From an uncultured Bacteroidales bacterium (GTDB taxonomy: Bacteria; Bacteroidota; Bacteroidia; Bacteroidales; UBA932): DNA of 9,777 nucleotides. The notes below the pieces were generated by a model. That model saw nothing but the letters and a program-made list of their open reading frames with translations. It searched no databases and was not told the DNA's origin. The position numbers were made by a program, and so were the translations under genes. The DNA lies in the NCBI GenBank assembly GCA_947305045.1, contig CAMZCW010000076.1, positions 1-9,777 on the forward strand, read 5' to 3'. This document shows positions 1 through 5,189 of this stretch, in pieces (positions within the stretch are counted from its first letter, which is position 1; every line of letters begins with the position of its first letter).

Positions 1-140
1 AGGTCCGCCAGCGGCGCGTTATGGGGCTAAAACGTGGCGATGGCTGTCCTGTCATGCCGAGGCCGAAGGCCGAGCGTATCTCATGCGGCGGGAGATGCCC
101 GGTCGGGGCCGGGCATGACGTGGCCAAGGCCGGGCATGAC
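1..140 (+). repeat. Dispersed structured intergenic repeat, copy A (cut by window edge)
   Basis: This is the right-hand 140 bp of a 190-bp element whose complete copies lie at 2267-2456 (same orientation) and 7988-8177 (inverted). Position 1 aligns with 2317 in copy B, and I count 4 mismatches and no gaps over 140 bp. It holds the 3' arm of the GAAA-loop hairpin (1-11), a GGCC-GAA-GGCC hairpin (61-71), a perfect 8-bp stem ATGCCCGG/CCGGGCAT (95-116) and the two-unit tandem tail ending in GGGCATGAC at 140. The left part is outside the window. Unlike copies B and C, its tail end faces the start of a gene (188) rather than a gene 3' end. No coding potential is claimed. The identity and hairpins are read directly; a role as a mobile or regulatory element is inference. 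Confidence 0.9.
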
Positions 141-165
141 AGGAAGGCACGCAATTTGTTTTGTA

Positions 166-187
166 GCAGGCGTTTATTCCTGCCTGC
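166..187 (+). promoter_or_regulatory. Hairpin abutting a start codon
   Basis: GCAGGC (166-171) and GCCTGC (182-187) can form a 6-bp stem with a 10-nt loop that ends at the base before the ATG at 188. An alternative stem, GCAGG with CCTGC (166-170 with 179-183), is mutually exclusive with it. If transcribed, it would cover the translation start region of the secreted-protein gene. No clear TAnnTTTG promoter element is visible upstream; the nearest partial match is TTGTTTTG at 156-163. The stem is short and may be chance. Confidence 0.25.
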
Positions 188-805
188 ATGAACCGAATGT
201 GCCTTATATTTGTACCTGTGAGCCTAGCGGTATCCGCTTGGAGCGCGCTGGCCCAGGAGACCGATTCCCTTGTCCTGAAGGAACAGGTTCTCTTGCAGGA
301 AAACAGGCAGTATATCCAGATGGCCCAGCGCGACAAGGTTCTCTCCATCGAGCAGGCCGACAGTCTCCGGAGCATCACTATAGGCACGCTCGAAAAGCCC
401 ATCCAAGCAGGGATCGACCTTCTTTTTCAGGTTCGGGATTTCATCGACCACCAGTATGAAGAGCAGCTGCGGGCTGTGAACGAACCCGTCCTGGAGGAAT
501 ACTATTACTCGGCAAGCAGAATGCTGCCCGACAAACTGGGAATGCCGGAAGGGTATGTGAGCCCCGAAGAGCGGGAGGCGGAAAGGCAAAAGCTGGCCAT
601 GGAGCAATTTGCCGAGTCCCTGGCCCGCGAATTCGAGCGGGAAAAACTTCCGGCCTGGCAGGAGTGGTGCATCCGGCACCTTCCCTTCTTCTTTGGCAGC
701 CGCGCCTGGTACAAAGGAAAAACCACCTTCATCAATGGCCACGAAGTCGCTGTACCAGCAGGGAACAGACAACCTACAGCACGCCCTTCAGGAAGCGGCC
801 GGTGA
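188..805 (+). CDS. Secreted protein of unknown function
   Basis: A 205-residue protein that I do not recognise. Its N-terminus is a classical signal peptide: Asn-Arg n-region, hydrophobic core (residues 5-22) and an Ala-Leu-Ala site before Gln23, so it should be exported to the periplasm or beyond. There is no lipobox. The mature part is rich in Glu, Gln, Lys and Arg and looks largely helical (residues 24-155), with possible coiled-coil stretches. Aromatic patches follow at residues 104-107 (EYYY) and 156-175 (PAWQEW, FFFG). The last 15 residues are Pro, Arg and Gly rich and look disordered. ATG 188 is preferred because it gives the complete signal peptide; an in-frame ATG at 197 would remove the basic n-region. 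TATATTTG at 205-212 resembles a promoter -7 element but lies inside the signal peptide codons. The gene converges on the serpin gene with a 22-bp gap. That it is a gene is fairly secure; its function is unknown. Confidence 0.72.
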   Translation: MNRMCLIFVPVSLAVSAWSALAQETDSLVLKEQVLLQENRQYIQMAQRDKVLSIEQADSLRSITIGTLEKPIQAGIDLLFQVRDFIDHQYEEQLRAVNEPVLEEYYYSASRMLPDKLGMPEGYVSPEEREAERQKLAMEQFAESLAREFEREKLPAWQEWCIRHLPFFFGSRAWYKGKTTFINGHEVAVPAGNRQPTARPSGSGR

Positions 806-817
806 CAGATTCAGAGC

Positions 818-838
818 CCGGGGCCGATTATTCCCCGG
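818..838. terminator. Possible bidirectional hairpin between convergent genes
   Basis: CCGGGG (818-823) and CCCCGG (833-838) form a perfect 6-bp stem with a 9-nt loop. The stem lies just after the stop at 803-805 and overlaps the serpin stop codon (828-830). Its placement between two convergent 3' ends suits a shared terminator. Neither strand has a clear U-tract after the stem (AAAA on plus, CTCTG on minus), so classical intrinsic termination is not demonstrated. Confidence 0.3.
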
Positions 839-2126
839 AAAAGACGCCCTCGAAGAGGATGGTGCCGGAGGTGGATTCCCCGATGGCGAATACAAAGGGA
901 TGGTCGGCATAGAAATAGACCCGCTTGGGCTCTTCACCCGGACCGGCCTCCATTGCATTATCCATTTCTACAACAGTGACGGCGGCGGCTTCCGTACCCC
1001 ACTCGGCCACGGAAATACGCGCCTTTTGGATCACTTTCCCTATCCAATAATAATATTCCTCCTCTTTCGGGGCAAACATCCGGTCAAACTGGGCCATGCC
1101 GGCCCGGAAGGCACGATTGATACCCATCGCCTTCAGGGTTTCGTTCAAATTGAATTTGTTTTCTATGTCGAACTTGGGAAGTCTGACATAGACTTCGGCA
1201 TCCGACCGGAAGCTTTGCTGAATCTTCTCCCAGGAGGTGCTTTGCAGTTTCTCCAGCAATCCCTCCAGGTTATTATCGTCCGGAAGCAGGAAGTACATGT
1301 AGAACTTCCGGTTGGCGTAGGGCAATGCCAGTACGGTGAACCCGTCCATGGGCGCATAGCGGTGATAGTCCATGTTGCGCATCATCTTCACCTTGCTCTT
1401 CGTTCCGCTAGACAGGGTAAAGTCCCCTTCGGTGGTACTCCTTTCCAAGAACATGGGATCATGTGCGCTTCCTGCCCATTTGGCCTTGAAGTACAGCGCA
1501 TTCATCAGGAAGGCGACGGCATCCTCGGAAATCTCGTCCGCATCCAGTACCTTGTCGATAAACCCGTTGGTGTTCCTGCCGGCCCACTCGTTGATGCGGG
1601 CCGCCACTTGCGCCGGGTCGGAAAAATCCATGTTGTCCACTGCTGCGTAGTAGGTTTCCTCCACGGCTTGTTTAAAGGACGGGAGCAGCGGAAACTCATC
1701 ATTCACCAGCAGGGCGTCCGTTACCTTCAGGGTGACATCCAGATCTACCGCCGGAAGTTGTTCCAGCAGGATTTTGCTGTAGGCATTGAGCGCGTCCATG
1801 CCCTCGTCCCCATAGCCCAGGAAGTCGATAATCTCCTGCAGCGTCTCGCCGCTAGCCCCATTGGCCGTCATGGCCAGGGCATATTGGAGGCTGAGGGGAG
1901 AGCAAATCAGATTTTTTCCCTGGTAGAGCTGCTTGAGGAAGCGGAAGGCCATGGCGTTTCCCGCCTGCACATACCCCTTCTGGGCGTCGGAGAGCTCCAC
2001 TTTGGTTATTTGCTCAGTGGGGCTGGGCGATGAGATGGTGATTGGATTCTTTACGTTCACCGGCACCTCTGAGCATGCCACAACAGCCAACAGGCAGACA
2101 ACAGCATAAACAAAACCCTTTTTCAT
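828..2126 (-). CDS. Serpin-family protease inhibitor, lipoprotein
   Basis: A 432-residue serpin, a suicide inhibitor of serine or cysteine proteases. The signal peptide ends in a lipobox Val-Val-Ala-Cys with Cys18 as the lipidation site, so the protein should be membrane-anchored. Serpin landmarks in order: N-CSPLSLQYALAM near residues 72-86, the TDALLVND strand near 136-143, NALYFKAKW at 209-217, and the C-terminal YADHPFVFAI...TGTILF-type block at 406-425. The hinge of the reactive-centre loop, residues 375-382 (EWGTEAAA), has Thr at P14 and small Ala residues at P12-P10, as inhibitory serpins need for loop insertion. Counting from the P17 Glu375 puts P1 at about Ala391, but the loop to the conserved HPF proline is about 8 residues longer than in alpha-1-antitrypsin, so P1 is uncertain (387-393). 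Bacteroidetes lipoprotein serpins are known, miropin of Tannerella forsythia being the studied example. The gene stands alone with its own promoter. ATG 2126 begins the lipoprotein signal (MKKGF). Confidence 0.95.
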   Translation of the reverse strand: MKKGFVYAVVCLLAVVACSEVPVNVKNPITISSPSPTEQITKVELSDAQKGYVQAGNAMAFRFLKQLYQGKNLICSPLSLQYALAMTANGASGETLQEIIDFLGYGDEGMDALNAYSKILLEQLPAVDLDVTLKVTDALLVNDEFPLLPSFKQAVEETYYAAVDNMDFSDPAQVAARINEWAGRNTNGFIDKVLDADEISEDAVAFLMNALYFKAKWAGSAHDPMFLERSTTEGDFTLSSGTKSKVKMMRNMDYHRYAPMDGFTVLALPYANRKFYMYFLLPDDNNLEGLLEKLQSTSWEKIQQSFRSDAEVYVRLPKFDIENKFNLNETLKAMGINRAFRAGMAQFDRMFAPKEEEYYYWIGKVIQKARISVAEWGTEAAAVTVVEMDNAMEAGPGEEPKRVYFYADHPFVFAIGESTSGTILFEGVFSGE

Positions 2127-2186
2127 CGTTCAGTTCAATTTACAGTTCACTCATAAAACCCCAACAGGGACGAATCCTTGCTTGCA

Positions 2187-2194
2187 CAAAGGTA
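2187..2194 (-). promoter_or_regulatory. Bacteroidetes -7 promoter element for the serpin gene
   Basis: On the minus strand this reads TACCTTTG, a full match to the Bacteroidetes sigma-ABfr -7 consensus TAnnTTTG. It lies 60 nt upstream of the serpin ATG. No convincing -33 TTTG is visible about 20 bp further upstream. The start of transcription would fall near 2180, giving a leader of about 55 nt. Confidence 0.55.
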
Positions 2195-2266
2195 CAAAAA
2201 ATACTGGTTTTCCACTACTCCTCCGTACGGGATGGGCGTTTCCTACTTCCTCTGTGGTGAAATAAG

Positions 2267-2456
2267 TCCCGCCACGGGCACGGTTTGGCGGGAAAACGTA
2301 GCACTGGCGGGCCGAAAGGTCCGCCAGCGGCGCGTTATGGGGCCAAAACGTGGCGGTGGCTGTCCTGTCATACCGAGGCCGAAGGCCGAGCGTATCTCAT
2401 GCGGCGGGAGATGCCCGGTCGGGGCCGGGCATGACGAGGCCAAGGCCGGGCATGAC
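2267..2456 (+). repeat. Dispersed structured intergenic repeat, copy B (complete)
   Basis: A complete 190-bp copy. Structures in order: CCCGCCA (2268-2274) pairs with TGGCGGG (2286-2292); CTGGCGGGCC (2304-2313) pairs with GGTCCGCCAG (2318-2327) around a GAAA loop with one G-U pair; CGTTATGG can pair with CCAAAACG (2333-2350); GTCAT (2367-2371) leads through GGCC-GAA-GGCC to ATCTC (2394-2398); then the mirror half-unit GAGAT...ATGAC (2408-2435) contains the perfect stem ATGCCCGG/CCGGGCAT (2411-2432); a 21-nt tandem pair at 2417-2458 closes the element. By my alignment, copy C differs at 9 of 190 positions with no gaps, and 2294-2420 is identical in both. Read on the minus strand, its tail begins 24 bp after the calycin-like lipoprotein stop, so it may form a structured 3' end for that operon. 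Long frames run through it only because it lacks stop codons. Confidence 0.93.
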
Positions 2457-2480
2457 AAGGACGCGCTCAAGGAGGGACCA

Positions 2481-2921
2481 CTACTGCCGGGAACCGGTGA
2501 AGCGGGTGGGATAGTCCCCGAAGAAGAGGGAGAAGCTGAGCATGTTGCCGGTGACCATGCCGCTGAGGTTGTTGATGAGGTACTTTTGCTGCTCCACACC
2601 GGCGGGAGAGTGGGGATACACGCCGTGCGCGGAGAACGTGTAGCTGTTGCCGCTACCGCTGACCTTGACGGGGAGAACCGTCGTTACGGTGACGGGCATC
2701 TGGGGCACAAAACGGATGTCGTTGATCCGGATATCGGCCGATTTCCCGTCATCGGACAGGGTGAAATTCACCTCAATATCCTTGTTCTCGTAGCTCTCAC
2801 CGTTGTACTCCACCCATACGGAACCCTTGTAATGAAGGCCCACGGAATAGTCGACAGGAACAGTATTTTTGTTACAGGCAAGAAGGCCCAGCAGGCTAAT
2901 CAGATAAATGAGTTTTTTCAT
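2481..2921 (-). CDS. Calycin-like domain lipoprotein
   Basis: A 146-residue lipoprotein. The signal peptide MKKLIYLISLLGLLAC ends in Leu-Leu-Ala-Cys, making Cys16 the lipid site. No acidic run follows the Cys, so a surface-export signal is not obvious and a periplasm-facing anchor is possible. The remainder is one small beta-rich domain with alternating strands: YKGSVWVEYNG (31-41), DIEVNFTLSDDGKSADIRINDIRF (48-71), a central VTVTTVLPVKV (77-87), and a terminal GMVTGNMLSFSLFFG (121-135). This pattern fits the Bacteroidetes calycin-like beta-barrel family often seen in small lipoproteins of unknown ligand. Its ATG overlaps the stop of the upstream TonB-dependent receptor (ATGA, 2918-2921), so the two are almost certainly co-transcribed and translationally coupled. 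It may bind the receptor's substrate or assist the receptor. Family assignment is by pattern recognition; the ligand is unknown. Confidence 0.85.
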   Translation of the reverse strand: MKKLIYLISLLGLLACNKNTVPVDYSVGLHYKGSVWVEYNGESYENKDIEVNFTLSDDGKSADIRINDIRFVPQMPVTVTTVLPVKVSGSGNSYTFSAHGVYPHSPAGVEQQKYLINNLSGMVTGNMLSFSLFFGDYPTRFTGSRQ

Positions 2922-5074
2922 ATGATGCGAATTTGAATTCCTACGTGCAGGCTGATGGGTTTTCCCAGCTGGAAAAACTCGTTCCCCATAGATTTAAAGT
3001 AAAAGGCTTTGTAGCGCGTATTGGTAAGGTTTTCTCCTTCCAAGTACAAGAGCACGCGGCCGATGGAAACGCTGGCCCGGGCGCCCAGGGTTACATAAAA
3101 AGGCTCCACCAGCGCGTTCTCCTCGTTCCAGGCAATGGGGCCGATTCCGCGCATATGCGCCTGGAGGCTCACCTTGCTCCAATGATAGCCCAGGGCGGCA
3201 AAGAGCGTATGGGCCGGGCTGTAGGGAATGCGATTCCCGGCATAGTTGGCATCTCCGTCCACGTATTCCGTGAAGCTGGCATTGTTCCATCCATAGGCGG
3301 CATGGGCCATAAACCCGCCGTGGTTGTAACTGACCTGAGCCTCGACCCCGTAACTGCGGCTTTTGCCGGCATTGGTCATCATGCGGCCGGTGGACATGCC
3401 GGGAGGAAACACCGTGAGCTGCTGGCGAAGCGCCGTGATATAGAAGGCGTTGGCATCGGCCCGGAAGCCGCCCTTGTGGAAGCTGGCGCCCAGCTCAAAA
3501 TTCCAGGCTTCTTCCGGCTGGTATTCCGTCCGGTCGGCGCCGATGGAGATGCTGCCATTGTCCAGGTGCACGCCCAGGTCGTCCATCATGCCGTTCATGA
3601 GGCGGTTCTGGAGGATGTCGGAGAAGATTTGCGTATTAAAACCGCCCGCGCGGTACCCTTTGGTGGCCGATGTATATATCCTGGTATAAGGAAACCCGTT
3701 GTACGTGACAGCGAGCTTGGGGAGGAGTACCGGGACGCCATGGGAAAGGGTACCGCTGTACCGGTCGGTAAAGGGTCGGACAGTGCTCATCATGCCGATG
3801 AGCTGGTAATGGAGGGTGGCATTGCAGTCATAGGCCATCCGTGCCCCCTCATAATCCAGCCGGAGGCCGGCGGTGAACAGCCACTCGCCCACCGGGAAGT
3901 GCGACTCATGGTAAAGCGCCACGTTCCAGGTGCAGATATCGAAATTACTGCCGATAAGAAATTCATTATCAGGAATATCCAGCGTGCCAATGCTCTCCGG
4001 AATGCCCCGGTTGGCATTGTCCAGGATGAGGCTTTGGATGCCGTCCCGCTTGAACAGGACCGGCGCCTCCATGCGGTTGTATTTGAAGAAGGCGAAAACC
4101 CCGCTCACGGGCTTCCAGTGTGCGAATTTCCGGGTGGGACGGGCAATGAACTCCACCGTATGGGCGGGGCTCAGCTGCCCCTGCTGCAGGGTGAAGATGC
4201 TCCGGGGCGTATAGTCCTGGTCCATGCGCATGCGGTCGGCCAGGAATTGGAGCGAGGCAATGCCGTCCACCTGCACCTTCTCTCCCTGATACCGCAGCTT
4301 AAAGCCTTCCAGGACGGTGATGCGGCGGTAACTGCCCTTATCGTTGTAGCGCACCGGGTGCTGCACGCCGTCTTTCCAGAGGCCATAGGCAAAGCCTCCT
4401 TCCGCCGATAAGCCCGCCTGCAGGAGGTTACTCATCTGCCACCTTGCCGACAATCTGCGGTCCCAGCGCCAGCGGAGCTGTCCGCCGTTGTAGGGATCGG
4501 CCCAGGCATCCTTGTACTCGTTTCGGAACCAGCCTCTGGAGTGCCTGTAGCCCAGGCTGAAGGCATGTTCCCCGTGGTGCCAGGACACCTGCGCCCGCAC
4601 ATGGTGGGCCAGGCCGTACTCCAGCCGGGCGCGTAGCATCTCCTCTCCGGCAGCTGCCTGCGTCCGCACGGATAGTACGCCAAACAAGGCATTGCGGCCA
4701 TACGCGGTGCCCTGCGGACCGTGCAAAAACTTCACGGACGCAAGGTCCAGGTAGTCCAGGTCATAGCTGTTCTTGTCCAGGATAGGGAAATCGTCCACAT
4801 ACAGGCCGATCACCGGGTTTTCCATGCGCGAGCCAAAGCCGCGGACATAGATGGACGAGGTAAGGGAGGCGCCGTAGTCCGGCAGGTGAATCCCCGGGAC
4901 CAGCCCCGGCAGCGCTTTGGGATTATTGACGCCATACTGCTGTAACTGCCTGGCCGACAAAGCCGTCACAGCCGCCCCAACGGGCATTTCCTCTTTGGCC
5001 GCCGTAGCATACGAAGGCGCCAGCGTGTCGATGGGCGCAGACAGAAAAAAGGATATGAGGGCCGCCAATATCAT
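2918..5074 (-). CDS. TonB-dependent outer-membrane receptor
   Basis: A 718-residue gated beta-barrel receptor for energy-dependent uptake across the outer membrane, driven by TonB-ExbB-ExbD. A hydrophobic N-terminus (residues 1-19) is a likely signal peptide, though it lacks the usual basic n-region. The plug domain covers about 35-137, with the marks LPGLVPGIHL (55-64), IYVRGFGSR (75-83), YVDDFP (92-97) and LHGPQGTAYGRNALFGVLSV (117-136). The barrel follows, with the KGYRAGGFN signature (472-480) typical of iron-complex-type receptors, and a C-terminal ENLTNTRY segment (681-688). It ends in Ile-Ile instead of the common terminal aromatic residue. There is no carboxypeptidase-like N-terminal extension and no SusD partner, so it resembles siderophore, haem or cobalamin receptors more than glycan-uptake SusC proteins. 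The substrate is not determined. ATG 5074 is the only conventional start, because an in-frame stop lies about 40 bp upstream. It is the first gene of an operon with the calycin-like lipoprotein. Confidence 0.95.
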   Translation of the reverse strand: MILAALISFFLSAPIDTLAPSYATAAKEEMPVGAAVTALSARQLQQYGVNNPKALPGLVPGIHLPDYGASLTSSIYVRGFGSRMENPVIGLYVDDFPILDKNSYDLDYLDLASVKFLHGPQGTAYGRNALFGVLSVRTQAAAGEEMLRARLEYGLAHHVRAQVSWHHGEHAFSLGYRHSRGWFRNEYKDAWADPYNGGQLRWRWDRRLSARWQMSNLLQAGLSAEGGFAYGLWKDGVQHPVRYNDKGSYRRITVLEGFKLRYQGEKVQVDGIASLQFLADRMRMDQDYTPRSIFTLQQGQLSPAHTVEFIARPTRKFAHWKPVSGVFAFFKYNRMEAPVLFKRDGIQSLILDNANRGIPESIGTLDIPDNEFLIGSNFDICTWNVALYHESHFPVGEWLFTAGLRLDYEGARMAYDCNATLHYQLIGMMSTVRPFTDRYSGTLSHGVPVLLPKLAVTYNGFPYTRIYTSATKGYRAGGFNTQIFSDILQNRLMNGMMDDLGVHLDNGSISIGADRTEYQPEEAWNFELGASFHKGGFRADANAFYITALRQQLTVFPPGMSTGRMMTNAGKSRSYGVEAQVSYNHGGFMAHAAYGWNNASFTEYVDGDANYAGNRIPYSPAHTLFAALGYHWSKVSLQAHMRGIGPIAWNEENALVEPFYVTLGARASVSIGRVLLYLEGENLTNTRYKAFYFKSMGNEFFQLGKPISLHVGIQIRII

Positions 5075-5082
5075 AAGGTTTG

Positions 5083-5090
5083 CAAAGTTA
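5083..5090 (-). promoter_or_regulatory. -7 promoter element for the TonB-receptor operon
   Basis: On the minus strand this reads TAACTTTG, a full TAnnTTTG match, with only 8 nt between it and the ATG at 5074. No clear -33 element is seen. If it is used, transcription would begin at or within a few bases of the start codon, leaving little or no leader and no room for a Shine-Dalgarno site. Confidence 0.55.
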
Positions 5091-5175
5091 GGGCATCGAA
5101 TTGGGACGATTCAGTATAATAGGAACGCTGATTAGGATATTTTATGCTTTTTCACAAGGTTCGGCAAATTCTTCG

Positions 5176-5183
5176 TATCTTTG
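5176..5183 (+). promoter_or_regulatory. uvrA: -7 promoter element for uvrA
   Basis: TATCTTTG matches TAnnTTTG fully and ends 6 nt before the uvrA ATG at 5190. No clear -33 TTTG is seen about 20 bp upstream. The predicted transcript would be leaderless or nearly so. It is divergent from the receptor-operon element at 5083-5090, 85 bp away. I see no convincing LexA-type operator in the gap. Confidence 0.5.
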
Positions 5184-5189
5184 TAGTCT

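Larger units (their letters stand above)
2127..2480. other. 354-bp gene-free region: serpin leader, promoter and repeat copy B
   Basis: From right to left on the minus strand: 24 bp after the calycin-like lipoprotein stop comes repeat copy B (2267-2456). Then 72 bp (2195-2266) follow in which I see no gene or clear motif. Then come the serpin -7 element (2187-2194) and a leader of roughly 55-60 nt. The leader contains three TGAAC words on the minus strand, within 2131-2149, including two TGAACTG copies whose starts are 12 bp apart. It also contains a minimal open frame of four codons plus stop (ATG at 2154, TAA ending at 2140). The leader observations are read directly; any regulatory role is unproven. 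Confidence 0.6.

Noticed and set aside
205..212. TATATTTG as a promoter with a GTG start at 218
   Set aside because: It lies inside the signal-peptide codons. Starting at 218 would destroy a clear signal peptide, so the match is taken as chance.
609..2033. 474-codon open frame antisense to the serpin
   Set aside because: The serpin has all family landmarks on the minus strand; the plus-strand frame has no coherent motif.
2262..2462. Target-site duplications flanking the repeats
   Set aside because: Flanks of copies B and C share no direct repeat longer than about 3 bp, so classical transposon insertion is not supported.
2933..4411. 492-codon open frame antisense to the TonB-dependent receptor
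   Set aside because: Same artefact: it lies wholly within a well-supported receptor gene and shows no domain, signal or start context.
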